Below are positions 41,468 through 55,600 of a DNA stretch of 64,000 nt, one piece after another. Source of the DNA: Temnothorax longispinosus (taxonomy: Eukaryota; Arthropoda; Insecta; Hymenoptera; Formicidae). The notes below the pieces were generated by a model. It ran no database searches and was not told the origin of the DNA. It worked only from the letters and a program-made list of their open reading frames with translations. Position numbers and translations under genes: made by a program. Every line of letters starts with the position of its first letter. The stretch's first letter is position 1. The DNA is taken from contig NC_092363.1 in NCBI RefSeq assembly GCF_030848805.1, forward strand, positions 1,178,001-1,242,000, given 5' to 3'.

Positions 41468-44400
41468 AATTCTTTCTTATATTTTAGATTTTTTTTTAAG
41501 ATTATTATATCTTATAAGTTGGTACACAGAAAGGAAATCTTAAAAGAGACGTTTTAAAACGACATTATTCTTAAAAGATTCACATAAAGAGAAGATAGCT
41601 TTGATATAGCGAGTCTGCGGAGATCGAATATGATTCCTTTAAGAGAATCAGTTCGATTAAGAATGAGTCCTGACGGTGGGGTGAATCGCCCTCTCTCGTC
41701 GCCCACCCCTTCGCGCTCCATAAACATGGGGATCGCTCGATTTTAAATGAAGCACTCAGCCGAGATTTCTCCGATCGCGGTAATGGTCCTCCCACTTTAC
41801 TCTTCTTCCACCGAATTTAACGCAAACCCCATTGTCCTTTTGGCCGCATCGTAAAATGCTAATTTGTGGCAACTGGCGCTTGAATGGATGGGATAGGACG
41901 AGGGGAACGAACAAGTGACAATCGTTAGAATCGCAATCGAGGAAATCCTCGAAAAGGCTATCGATCCTCATCTTCATCCCCATGCAAGTGTGTGTACAGT
42001 ACGTACGTGTGTGAATGTTTGTAGAAATCACGTGCCTATGCGGGCAATCGCGAAAGGTGCTCTCGTGCGACCGCTACCATGGCGGATGGCGTTGCTGGTC
42101 GGGACTGCACCATGTTCGAAACAACACTCCGGATTGACATTAGATATCAGTGAGGTCGGTCACGCACGGGCAATGTGCCTGCTACGGCGATGCCCAGCCC
42201 GCGACAAGTAAATTTTAATTGAGGCACGGATCTCTCATTTTGTCTCGTACTTGGTCGCGTGCGCCCACGGAAGCTCCCAAATACATTCATTTTCGAAGAA
42301 CTGTGTCACAATGGTTGGCGTTGCTGATTTAAATCCAAATAACTACACTTGAGCCTACAGTCACAAGGATACAATTAGAGACCTTCGAGTAAAAGTCTGG
42401 CCACTGATCGACTGTGTACTGATTGACAAACCATGACAGGACCAAATCCAAAATATAAAAACAAAAGTGTCAAAACAAACCCTATATTTGTTATGATTTG
42501 TCATGCAGAACATGTCATGTGTCTCTAACTAATATATAAACTCTATATAGAGTGCATTGTTTTTAAACGCAGCCATTAATTGTCCAGTCTCTAGATCCAA
42601 TATGATAGATGACAAAAGTGACGTCGATATTGACTAATCGCGTTAAGTTCCCATTGTTTACCACATTCCAAATCACTTTTCTATCGAAGTGAAATCCATT
42701 TTACTTTGACACTTACTCCATTTATATTTGGCACTTGAAGCTAAATGAGAGAAATTGACTGAGAGAAAAAAAGCTTCTTTAACCTATTTTTGGAATAAAG
42801 CAAATATCGCCAAATACGTTTACAGAGCCTCTTATTGACAGAAATACGATATTGATAGAGCATCCTGTACAGTCTACTAACTCTCCGCACGATATTGTGG
42901 CTAATTGCATTTGCACGATGCTAGTATCCAATATACGACGTCTCCTATCATTTTTATCTAATTACCGAGTTATTAACTTACCACCCGCTCTCTCCGAGGA
43001 AACTCTCAGAAGCGAGAGAGAAACGCAACGCGATCTTCCGATACTGCAACGATTTTCCCCCTCCTCCATCAAGGTCTGGGCGCCCAATAAAAGAGTTTAT
43101 CGAGGTATCGTTCGAAAGATAAAATTGAAAACCCAGTTCCTCCTCCCAGCCGTACCATAGAAATGGTCGTTCAATATCGACAGTCTACTCTACCTACTTG
43201 GCGCGACGCAGTCGGCGGGGAGAGTTGCGCAGGAGTGAGGTGCACCATATTTTACGGCAATCAAAAGTTCGCCGATGGAATCTTCCCGATCGTAAACAGC
43301 GTAACGACGCTCGGGGCCGAAATTTATCGCAAATTAGTTTCGTACCTGTGCGTTTTACGTGCGCGGCATGCAGATGTAGAAGAATATAAGTCATGTATGC
43401 CATAGATACAGAGTATTATTCTTACCCTTATTGATCCATAATTCGATCCTAAAAAATTCCAAAAACAACCGAATTCGCATCGTAAAACGTGAAGTGTATG
43501 ACGCGCACACGAGGGTACCGTGTCTATCTTGGACCATCTGATGGCGCACAAACAAAGACGTTTCATGCGAATAAAGCAATAGCAAACTACCGTTGTTATT
43601 CCGCCGTTCTCCCTGACTCAAATGACCCTTTAACTTTCGCGAAAGATATACGAGCGCTTGACAGCTCGCGAGTCGTCCAGAATAGCCGGAATGTTTTAAA
43701 GAGTTGTGGATATTCTTGCCCTGCGTTGCGTGGGCAATTAGCGGACGAAAAGTCGCCGACATCACGACGTTATTACCCACTGAATAACGAAGCGTCGTAA
43801 TTCATATCGAAAAAGTAAGTATGTTGCGTACCAGGACTAGTTAATAGGACGTTCGTGTTGCGCTTGCGTCTCGTAAATATTCATTTAATCTGATCTAATC
43901 TGTATGAACATATTCCGCGCCTTGCGTAATTGCCGGCGAAATTGCAAATCGATATCTAAATGGCCTGACCCCCTTTGTAATAGTAAGCATTGCCCGGTAT
44001 ATCGAGATAATAGAAGGGGAAGCGAGTCGGGGGCGTCGGGAGAGAACGAAGGGAAACGGCGACGAAATGATCACGGCCGAAATTACAGTGGCGGTGGAAA
44101 AAGATGTGTTACCCAAACGGACCGTGATCCGATGTCGGGGATATCTATTACGCTCGAAACCAGACTCGGGCTTCCGCGTATATTATCGATTCACGTCGCT
44201 CCGTCAATTACCCATCTTATAGAGCGGAACGCGCGGAATCGACAACTGGATTCAGTTAGGTATATAATCCGTCTCTACCGGCAAGTGACATTGATATTCC
44301 TGGCGCGTGAGTAATTCGTGCGCCCGCTAAGTGTTGAGCGAGATCTGTCCTGTGCATAAACGACAAACGACGTAACGAGCGTAGAATCAAATTAAAACGC

Positions 44401-46421
44401 AATGACGCTTTACCTCGGCCATCTCATTATCTATTCGCGCCGTGTGAGCGTGTGACTCGCCATGCGAGCCGCGACCGTCGCGCGTCGCCGAAGCGCGATA
44501 ATAATGAATCATCCGTGAAATTATTTTGTCCTTTAAATACGATTATAATACGCTGGTGTGTATGCAAATTTCTCGCTACAATGGAAACAGGGGTTAAATC
44601 GACTTCAGTTGATTGTGCAAAATCTGTTACACAAAGCAAGTTAGTCTGAATTGGGTCACTGAATAGAATTCGCTTTGTAACTCGCTTTCATCGCTGTTTG
44701 AATTGCACCGAGAAATGTGCAATCCAAAAAAAAAAAAAATAATAATGTAAATATCGGATAAATAATTTTTCGACAAACTTATCTCGAGAAACATTGTTGA
44801 TTTGTCTCTTTTACGAGCGACTGATAGCAAAAGTCCGCGGAAAATATAAGCAAATCAATGCAACGGTGGCAAGACAGGAGATATACATTCCGCGGGAAAG
44901 ATACGTGACTCGGGGTGATGAGGGTTCGCCTTGTTGCACGAGAGAGGGAAGAAAATTGGCCCAAATCCACGAAATTCAAATGGGTCGTGCCGAGTCGCCA
45001 TGAGGATCCCTTTCGTGGCTCGTTTCCACATGTGTGGAATATCGTCGGCCAGACGGGTCTTCCTCCCGGTGTACGTGCGGCGGAGGGCAAAGGAAATTGT
45101 GGTAGAGGCGGAAACCAAAGCAACGCTGAAATTCGTGCAATACCACGCCCCAGCAACGCATCTAATAACAATACTTGCATTAGGTCATGGCGCTCCCGAT
45201 GTAGACAGCCCAGAGAGATGTAGCTTAATGTAGCGCGCGCGTTCGCGTTCGTTGTTTCGTCTCTCGCGCTGTTTGAATGTAGACGAAGCGGAGTGCCTCT
45301 TGTTTCAGGATTGCTTGAATTAAATATGCACAGGCGGTGTCACTTTTGTGCCATTCAAGAACGAAACGTGGAATTATGCACGGCGCGTAAACCGTTCGGA
45401 TTGCCCTTTTGTTCGGCGCTCGGTCACGCGATAGTTTTAATTCATTTATCTCAGAATGGCATCGAAATTCGCATTCAGGAATCGAAATAGATGGGCAAGA
45501 GAGAGATATCCCGATAGCAGCCAGATTCGAAGAATAGTCCGATACAATTCGAAATGAACGTCGATAACGCGCCCGGCGAATACAGCGGCGGTAACACGTT
45601 TACGCAGCAAGATGGGCAAACAGAAAATTGTACCAACGGTGTGCAGCTGTTTAAACTATCGTACTCGCTGAGTGCACAGCTCCGATTAATCCGAAGGGTG
45701 CTTCAAAAACAGTGCCGAAATACAATGCACATTTTTTTCCGGTAATCGTGCAGATCCACGATGCGTCAGGAATTTTTTCGCCCGAAACTTCTATATGATA
45801 CAATAAAAGAATTCATATTGCAAAGAACTTATAACGCTGAACGCGAGCGATAAAAAAATTTCATGTATTTATTTCGTTCCAAATATGATTCAACTATAAT
45901 AAGCTATCCATGATATGTTAATTAGTAAAGTAATCGACAAAACCGTCCCGCTCTCTTTTAATCCAGCTATGAATATACGGCTATTTAACGAAGACAGTTT
46001 CATATTGGAAAAATGACGGGACGAGTTATTGTAGCAGAAATTCGCCGCGGAAATTATCTCGAAATTATATTTCGACTTCGATTTCGGTATCATTCCTACG
46101 TGCGGCGAAGTGAATTATGATCTCAAGACGCGCATATAAATTATACGTTATCGTTAAATGTGCAAACGCACGCGCATGTATACGCATGGACGTACACACA
46201 CACACATACATGCACGTAAAGCCTCTGCTGCATCGGATACGGTAAACTCCGCTTGCAATCTCCCGATAAATTGTTTTAAGTGGATTACCAGCGCGGGTCT
46301 CTCGGAGAACTCTACACGACGATATTAACGATGGCAGAACGACGACGAGAGAGTTACGATAAATCACACAATTGTTCGGCAAAGCCTCCTCGGCATAAGA
46401 AGCAAGGCGAGAAACGTGTTT
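41465..46421. other. Long non-coding stretch, CpG-rich in part
   Basis: No gene could be supported. Much of 41600-42250 and 42900-45600 is CpG-rich, so random open frames are frequent on all strands (for example 43391-43780 minus, 43904-44314 plus, 44779-45180 minus). They overlap in conflicting frames and match no family I recognise. A 14-bp palindrome, ACTCTATATAGAGT, lies at 42540-42553. A poly-A run is at about 44726-44738. Confidence 0.5.
46193..46206. repeat. Short (AC)7 run
   Basis: Seven AC units near CATACATGCACG. A minor low-complexity tract. Confidence 0.85.
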
Positions 46422-46469
46422 CACCACTACTACCTGCACCACCACCACGACCACCACCACCACCACCAT
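46422..46469. repeat. Imperfect (ACC)n trinucleotide repeat
   Basis: CAC/ACC triplets with interruptions, the densest part being 46437-46469. In one plus frame (46280-46492, 70 codons) it gives a proline run, and on the minus strand runs of valine or tryptophan in different frames. Three frames being open at once shows that composition, not selection, keeps them open. A small proline-rich exon is possible but unsupported. Confidence 0.85.
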
Positions 46470-49400
46470 CGTCGAATATTCCGATCGCGTGAAGCAGTTA
46501 CGCTGAAACCGTAGATCTGATACAAGCGATATTTTAACGTAATGTCACTACATACAGTACAGTATATAGCAGTGGTATATAATAAAGCATAAAAAGAAAG
46601 AGAAACACTTATCGTTAAACGCATCAATATTACGGAGGCTATATAGTTTTCGTTATTACGCTGTCACTCTCGTATCGCGACTTCGACCGCCTCCGTTGGG
46701 ATATTATTGTTACGGCATTCTGAATGCGAGAGCGTGATGTCGCTTCGTTATTATTACGGGTCCACTTGGGCGATGCGCATACTATCGAGCGGCAACGTTC
46801 GAAGGAGAATGTCGACAGTAACATGGACTCTATATACGTGGACTCTATATTCCTCATGAATGTGAACGCAGTATTAGACTACGGAATATGCAGGGGAGGG
46901 TGGGCACGAGGCGCAATAAGTTCTCGCTGGCGGAATCGTATCGAACGTGAGTCCATTTATCAGGCACCGACTTGATCGTAGAGCGCAAACAGATGGTATT
47001 CCGTTCTCAATACGTGTATGGAGCCGGCTCGAAGGTTGACTGCAGCTGACTGGACGGCACACGGCGGGCACGCGTGATCGCGTGTATTTGCTCGATTACA
47101 CTACGTGTCACGTTTTCGAACACATAGCAGACAAATGGATATATCGCCGCGAGCACGAAAGCGCAGAGTACACCGCCCTTCTCGATAGAAATCTCGTAGT
47201 CTTTATCAGGGAGGAACTCTACCCTGTGAACAAAAATTTCTTCGCGACCCTCTTAAAATGTGGAGAATAACTATGCGCGTCGTTCGACAGCGTATCGTAT
47301 ATCGAGAGGGTGGAGATAGACCGAGATACTTTATGGCGTGTAGCGTGGAACTCTAAATATTTCACGGCACTTATATTTATACGAAGCTAAAAATGCGAGT
47401 AGCTCGCACGCGGGAAAGTCACACAATACTATAGTAACCGGGACATGCCGTGTGTTCAAAGTTACCGCGGTGTTGCAAGAAATTGAAGCGTGGTAAAAAT
47501 AAAAGATGTTTGATCATGCACGCCGCGATAAAACCAACACGTCCGATGAATACGGTCTGCTCGTAACACGAGAGGTGAAGTGACAGAGAAACTTTCTACG
47601 GGTGCAATCTATATATTTTATCGAGGTCGGACTTCGTCCATATATATTTTTCATACGGTTTATGTATGTATTATACTTACCAAGTGGGTACAATGCCTAA
47701 TTGTAAGTTATACTTTCATCTTTCCGGATTAAAGTATCCTAGAATGCATAAAACGTCATCTTTAAACAGTATAACGTACAGAGATTTTTGCTGGTTGCTC
47801 GCGAAGAGATTGCTATTAATAAAATAAACTTTTCGGACATTGAACTACATGAGGGAGAAGCTCCCGCGAGCCGGTATACGCCGCCCATTTCTAATCTCGC
47901 GCGGACAACGCGCGCGGGGATGTCTGGCATGAAAATGGTAATTTATCCGGCGACCTCGCTCGCGCGCGTTCGTAACATGTAGAAGCGGGCAACCTTGCCG
48001 TGTACCTCGTATGCTCGATTAATCATTTAGCTGCCTAATGGCCTCTGTGAGATTCGGCGCGTACATGAGACGGAACGACGTGGCGTACATTTCGGCCGGG
48101 CACGTTATTTCGTATGGCGAAAGGTCTCGCTTTTCGGAACAGTATAGCGGGATCCTTTTGGTCTCACGCGAGGGTGGTAACCCCGACGAGAGTCGAGCGT
48201 TCGCTTCTGATCGAATTCTTACACAGGGGAAACGACCGTGACGGTGCGACGACGACGTTATCGCTATGACGGTACCGAATAGGGCGATAAAGTCTGAGCT
48301 GGAATGAGCAGAGATGACAAGAGCGTGAGAAAGAGAGAAGGGAAGACTCGTCACTGTATCGCCGATGTCGGCTCGACGACGAACAGGAGAAGGAAGAAAA
48401 GTGAATGGCTAGACGGGATGGATGGGTGTGCTCGGGGGGATGTTTCTGGGAAAACCAGGGAAAACGATGCCGAGGGTTGTTTGCGTGTCACCGTTACATT
48501 TATTGGCAGCAGATACGGTGATGCGTCAGATCGTTAGGGAAAGAGACCTTAAATAGACAGTCTTTCACGCTGCCTACCCCTCGCCCCGCCTGAAAAGTGA
48601 AGATGAAGCAAAAGAACAGGGTGAAGGGGAACGTGGAAGCGGATAGGGGAGAGAGGGGTGGAGGATGGAGTTTATGTGGCGTTGATAACGGATGAAAAAT
48701 GGAGAGTCACGGGTCCTGATTAGAATCGAGAATATGAATCGGCCCTTTCGATCGTCAATATTCATGGATGCGGCAGCAGCGCTCCGGGCAAAATTCTCAG
48801 TTAAATGGAAAAAAAATGAATAGGCGCTGAGGAAACAATTGGACGGACGCGCTTCTGTATTGTATACAAAGCAATTAAAGATACAGAATGCAGAAATGAC
48901 AGTCTATACCAATGATCGATGACCGATAATTAAACGATGGAAAGCAGATATGTGCTTCATCTATTTACAGGCAAGCGAGTGAGAATAGCGAGATTAATTC
49001 TATGACATAGGATCAAAAATATCAATTTGTACAGAATTAATAATCGGAGCAAACAATCAAGTTTTAAATTTATCAAGAAAGAGAGCGTTTTCTCGTGTAC
49101 TGTAATATTTCAGGTTTATCGCAACTTGCTTAATAAGTAATTTAACAGCTAGTTAGACTATAATACATAGCAAAATCGATACTGATTGAAAAGAGCACGA
49201 AAATACGAATTGTTTTGCGTGTACTGGCAACGGACTAAATGTTGAATATCGTCAGGAATTAATTAACGCTTCCCAATCAACTGCTTGCTTACTGCAACGA
49301 GCGAATGAAGTGCTTTTAACGTGCTTCTCATGCAGAAAATTTGTTTCAATTTATTTACACTTACAATGTGTAAGCATGACGATTCTAATTTTACATTGGT

Positions 49401-51997
49401 GCAAAATATTTGCGAACCTGCCAGTTGCGCTGTAATTCAAGGCAAACGAGCGTAACGCTCGTAGTTTGCCTCTTCACCATTACGTTGCGTTGTACCTATC
49501 GGCTGGCACCTGCTCTGCTGTATCCCCGGTGATATTGTCATTCCGTGCCATTCGATGCTGTTATCGAATGTTTACGAGACATTTAACGGTGTTTTTGATG
49601 CGAACGGGAAACTATAGACAAGTGTTTTGTATTTCAAAAGCTTATTGCATTCTAAACTGACTACTAGTAGTAGTACTTTGTAGGAAAATTCTATTTTATT
49701 AATGTACAAGCATAAATTAATCAGCTAATAATTTACTTGATAACACTGACAGACTCGAATTTTTATTTCTACAAAAAAAAATGTTTATACACTATAAATG
49801 TGAACCAAAGTCGAATCTCTCGAAAGAAAATTTCCAGAAAAGATTTTTGTCGCGAGAAATTCTATCTTATTGTTAAAAGCTTTCTAACGATTTCCGGTGC
49901 GGCGGAATACTAACATACGAAGTTATGGTTTTTGTTACTCCGTATTTCATACTAAAGCTCAAGGAAATTACGGCTAGCGTGGTAATGAATTATTGTACGT
50001 CGGAAACACTATTGTAAGACCGAAACTTGGAAATTGTAAAGTTGAAGATTGCAGAACATAGTCTCTGCTTATTTAGAATAATGTACGCTATACAACTACA
50101 AATAAATGGAAGTATTAATTGACGCGAATAAGGAAACAAGGCGTCGTTATACATTTCCTATTTAATTCGGTACTAATTTTTCGGATATATGTAATAAAAA
50201 TTATAATTTCCATTCTAAAATAATAAAATATTGTGTAAATATATTTTAGAAGATGTATTTAAGGGCTATATGTGTGTGTAATATATTATTTAATTAACGT
50301 CTGTTGTTAAAGACGTTATAATAAATTAGTATTTGTAATAAATATTAATGTACAATTATTAGATAAATAATTATAAAATTATTTATTGAGTACTCCCTTC
50401 TGTTTAGAATTTGAAAACAAAAATTATAGCGTATTAGTTTTCATGAAGAGGAGAATTCATGTCAATCAGGAAATAAAATTGCAGTACTGCGCGAAGAAAA
50501 TTGCCTTCAACTCGCCCGTGATTTCCTAGCGGGGTCACATAAAATATTACTCGGCAGATATACCGCAAGATTCCTCGTATCCACGAACTCGAGACGCAAT
50601 GTCAGGCTGAAAGCGCACCTAACTTTCCGGCAGGTAAAGCACAACAGACACGGATCATTAACGATGCATGCAAAGATTTCTCCTGGGATTCGATATCTCT
50701 TTTGCATTATTTCGTGCTTGCAGAAATTCTCGTATACTATTGCAGGTGTTAATCGCCGATCTGTGTATAGAATTTTAACGAATGCGAAAACGCTTGGGAC
50801 TTTGGAATTTATTCAACCCTTTCGCCCGAGGCTTCTATATAATAACGGAGAAAAAATGGGACAGAAGCGATTTACCGACCTATTGCCAAAGAGTTTATTT
50901 CACGGCGGTGGTTCTATATATATATATTATATACCGTGGCTGGATTTAATTGTATCGACCGTAGTGGAAGAAAGCCGAAGGAACGTTTAAAGTTCACTTG
51001 TAAGTGCACCGATATTTTTCAGCGAGTATGCGAGGCTCATTTTCAAGTAGATCACGTGCTTGCACGGGACTGGTACGTAAGAAAGGGAAAATCTGGGGAG
51101 TAGATAGGCGGCTAAAGCGGCGTAAAATTTGGCACGATTGTACATTAGACACGCGAGCCAATTAAAACACTCTCGAATATGACGCAGCTGTGAATGAGCA
51201 GCGGCGTAGGCGGTATATAAATCATCGTTTCCCACGTTTCACACGCAATATCGTGAGCGTTTTTCATCGATAATCCCGGCATCAGTGCATTTCATTAAAT
51301 GTACGATTTAGCGGGTGAGGTAACAAGACTGTTATTTTCAATGAAAAAGCTCGGAAACTTGCAACGCGCGGAATCTGGACGCGAGCTATACCTCTGTTGC
51401 ACGGCCTTAATTGCAACGGCTGCAGTTGAATGCATGAAAAGTAGCTAGCGTAAGAATTGGAATGGTATTTTACACGGTGACGTGACGGGGGTAATTTGCA
51501 TTGTAATGTAAGTCAATTATCGCGTGCTCCGTAACTCAGGAACGTGTACACGCTACTGATCTCGAGGTTTGTACACGGCCCTTCCTTGCGGGATTACTAG
51601 AAATGCACAGAGGCAGCTGCTTCCATCCCCCTCCGTTCGAAATGTTACACTCAAGGGGAATATAGGTGATTGGAGTGCATCCCCAAAGCTACACACGGAC
51701 TGTCCATGATTGAAATTATCGGATACAAAATGAGCAAGAACGGTGGAAATATACATCGATTACGTTTTTACGACATATTTCTGCAATAATATAATTCTGC
51801 AAAATCGCATAATATGAAATCAAATCCCCTGAAAATAGAGAGAACTAATAATGCAGTAGCATTTGATAAAGCAATAAAAATCACATTCAATTTCTGTATC
51901 TGTCGAAATATTTTAATATTGAACTAGAAGATAGTTGATCTATATCGGTCACAAAATATCTGTATATAGAACATTTAAAACTGACTGACATTACTTC
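46470..51997. other. Non-coding stretch, CpG-rich then AT-rich
   Basis: No gene recognised. It is CpG-rich until about 48800, then mostly AT-rich with a GC-richer part at about 50500-51700. A purine-biased segment lies at about 48590-48670. A short duplicated TGGACTCTATA occurs near 46824 and 46840. Open frames overlap in conflict and carry no domain. Confidence 0.5.
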
Positions 51998-52605
51998 GGT
52001 TATATTCTGATATTCACTGTCAGTACTAAAANNNNNNNNNNNNNNNNNNNNNNNNNNNNNNNNNNNNNNNNNNNNNNNNNNNNNNNNNNNNNNNNNNNNN
52101 NNNNNNNNNNNNNNNNNNNNNNNNNNNNNNNNNNNNNNNNNNNNNNNNNNNNNNNNNNNNNNNNNNNNNNNNNNNNNNNNNNNNNNNNNNNNNNNNNNNN
52201 NNNNNNNNNNNNNNNNNNNNNNNNNNNNNNNNNNNNNNNNNNNNNNNNNNNNNNNNNNNNNNNNNNNNNNNNNNNNNNNNNNNNNNNNNNNNNNNNNNNN
52301 NNNNNNNNNNNNNNNNNNNNNNNNNNNNNNNNNNNNNNNNNNNNNNNNNNNNNNNNNNNNNNNNNNNNNNNNNNNNNNNNNNNNNNNNNNNNNNNNNNNN
52401 NNNNNNNNNNNNNNNNNNNNNNNNNNNNNNNNNNNNNNNNNNNNNNNNNNNNNNNNNNNNNNNNNNNNNNNNNNNNNNNNNNNNNNNNNNNNNNNNNNNN
52501 NNNNNNNNNNNNNNNNNNNNNNNNNNNNNNNTCTATATTTTCCATATTTTACGTCACATTATACTATAGATTTTCAGCGCTGACAGTAAATATCGGAACG
52601 TAGCC
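51998..52605. mobile_element. Probable foldback element containing the assembly gap
   Basis: Seen directly: the 34 bases at 51998-52031 match the reverse complement of 52572-52605 at 26 of 34 positions, and all eight differences are transitions. Both outer ends are flanked by TTC (51995-51997 and 52606-52608). The right end, read inward on the minus strand, begins GGCTACGTTCCGATATTTAC, close to the GGGTGCGTTCCG end of the 125-bp element at 58278. Inference: a terminal-inverted-repeat element with a 3-bp target duplication, of which about 540 bases between the arms are mostly unsequenced. The true internal length is unknown because the gap is a 500-N placeholder. Confidence 0.65.
52032..52531. 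other. Assembly gap of exactly 500 N
   Basis: Exactly 500 undetermined bases, a round number typical of a placeholder of unknown true size. The 181-codon frame spanning it is an artefact of reading through N. Confidence 0.99.
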
Positions 52606-55600
52606 TTCGTCGTTAATATATTTTATGTTTAAAGTAATAAATTTTACTTATCAAACATGTGCTTTTCAAAAAGCTGAAGATAAGTTATTAAATATATTTT
52701 GAAATAGAAAAGGAATCGTTCTATCTTACGTATACCTATATTTTATATAGCTTGAAAATTTTCGGGGAATCTCCGGATCGGTATCGAATGGGCAATGAAC
52801 TTAGTAAGTAATCTTTGAATATTCAGCAAAATGTAACTATACGACGGTAACTTGAGGAAGTTACCATTTCACGATCGTGGAAACAGCTACAAATGATGGA
52901 AGCTGTTACGTCACTGTCCGCTTTAAAATTCAAGACAACGGTATTAATCTTACGGCTTTGTAAACTCTTTCTTCCAATTCATTAAAACTTCGACGTCCGA
53001 TATGCTGAACGAGTAAGCGTATAAAAGAGAGAGGAAAGAAAATTACGGTCCTACTGGCACCAGAAAATGGTGCATAACTCGCAGTTCGGAACTCGCTCAT
53101 AGCTTCGACCGGTGTAAACGAGCAAGTCACTCTGAGAGAAACGAGCTGGCGTTTTATAATTAAGAAGGAATTGTAGATATCCAAAAGATAGCGGCTCTTT
53201 CATCCTTCCTTTTTTGTACCTATTTAAAACAGAAAAAATTCGAGCAATACCTTGTGGACATATGATGATTAACGACCCTACGGTAGGTATAGTGGCACCA
53301 AACCAATGCGTTGCGCTGGTGATTTACTATATGATTGTACACAATTTTTCGTTTATCCTTTATAATGTTTGTGCGCGCTAGTAAACTTTCTCGTTTTCCA
53401 CATCGAATCAATAAAAACGATCACATAAAATCATATAAAATATACATTTATAGTTTTCTATCTAGAAAATTATACGAGAGACGTATATCGAATGTATGAG
53501 ATAAATGGTATTTTAATTAAACAGTTTTATGTCACAGTGAATTAAACATTAGCAAGTCACGAGCTTTGTGCTCCACCTGCAAAATACTAATTTATCCATT
53601 TCTTTCTTTATAAATTTTTTACAACGTCAACCTAATTTCGGTGATATATCTGTTCTTTTAGGAAGTTTTCATAAATGTCTGAGAGCACACAGAGTAATTA
53701 AGCATTAAGAGAAACTTTCATGGTTAAGAATGCACGATATTTTCCGTCGGCAGACAATTCCGGCAAGATGACAAATGGTGAGGGGATGCCTGGCAGAGTC
53801 ATTGCGCATTTGTAGGATTAAGAGAAACGGGCGCGAGAATCGGAATTGTTCTCGAATATATGTGCACCGCGTGATACTTTTTCTTTATTCCAATCTACAT
53901 TGCGGTAGATTGTTCCCATATGCGTTCGTGAGATTCGCAGCTTCAAAAATATCGAACGAATACACGGAGGAGAAAAAAATTGGCGGCAGGCAGTATATAG
54001 CGTGCAGAAGAACAATTACTGCAAACTCGTGCGTAATAAGCGGCAATCATCTCATCTAGAAATAACATGTTTATCACGTTCATACGAGAGTCACTTGAGT
54101 CTTGATTACTAAGTAATGATTCAACATCGGCGTCTGCCGGCTATTTCCGCTACGCGGACTCAACGTCGCGTCGTGCCGTTCTTTCGACGCTGAGTCACGC
54201 GTGGCGCACGTTTTTGTTCAGAGACCGGTTTGAACAGCTCTATAAGTCGTTTACAAAAACTTTCGCGAACACGATCAACCGTAGGCGTACGATTTGCAAT
54301 CGCAACAATGGCAAATACGTAAATGGTATTGTCTATTCCGTATTTAGCCAAACATAATTTTAATCATTTTCTAACTTATTTTTATATCTAGACAGATGCT
54401 AATCAAATTACAAAATTGTTAATTAGATATTACGTAAAAAATATCTTAATTGGACACAGTTCTGCAATGTGGAACCAACTCCAAAAACTTTCCACTATAT
54501 AGAGCCAATTCCATGAAACATTAGAAATAAAATTCTGCACCAACGTTAAATATTATGACTAAACTATAATCCCCCTCAAATACAATTCCATGTATCATCT
54601 GCGTTTTTAGAAAATCTCCTGTCCACGTGAAGTGCACTTTGCAATAAAGAACTAAAAATCACGAAAATGGCGCTTGATTCTTTATTGCATATGTCATATG
54701 TATAACTGCATCCGCAATTATCGCTTTAGCAAAAAGTTGGAAAAAGTTGCTGTTTAGCGCCTTTAGAAATTTAGCTTCTTTCCCAAGACTTTTCTGATAA
54801 ATGTTCTGAACGATATCGCAATCTTCTTTTCTTCACGAAAGAGATAGTTCACCACTTCAAACTGAACGGAAGTAAGGGTGTATGTAACTTTAGCGTATAT
54901 TGGTGATTCGGACGAGCGATATGGAAAGCAGAAGCGAGGAAGCGCAGACGACGGAGGTGCACAGCTGACGAAGAACCGCTACATAAGCACCGAACGATCA
55001 GCCCCGGATACCCGAGCTGTCACGTTCAGGAAAAATATTTCTCGCTTTTCCCGACCTATGGCCGCTCGAGAGTAACTGTTTCGAGGGTGTGTGCGTGACG
55101 ATCGAACTTGCGTTTGCGTATATAGTCCAAATATGTGAGGCAGATATTGCGATAGTGGCTCTAGAAAAGGTGTCTTTCGGACCATGCTATGGCACTTGAG
55201 GCGTATTCTCACATGGTCAAAGAGTGGTCGACGAGAGGATTGTTAGGAGTGTGGTGGAAATCAGCAAGTCGCCGAACTTCTTTCCGACAAAGGAATTCAC
55301 GGAGCTAACTCGTTATCCGCGATGCTGTTGCTTGTTTCCCAGCTGTAGCTGCTCTCTTTTTAGCCTCTTTTTAACCACCCCTGTCGTGTTCTGCTCGCGT
55401 ACACTTCATTAGGTACTGTTCCGCGGGGACATCGGTCCACTTTGCCGCTCGAAATTACTTCTTCGAGGAAACCAATTTGCGCCGACGCACCGAGAGAAAC
55501 AGATTCTCCGCTGAGATGGAGATCAGCTATTGTCTTTATGCAAAAGCTGTTATCGCACAAGGAGCATCATGTCGGCACGCGCGCGACGAGAATTAACAAG

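Noticed and set aside
46280..46492. Small proline-rich frame
   Set aside because: The proline run is simply the ACC repeat. Opposite-strand frames over the same repeat are also open, so there is no sign of selection on a particular frame.
52000..52545. 181-codon minus-strand frame
   Set aside because: It consists almost entirely of undetermined residues from the 500-N gap.
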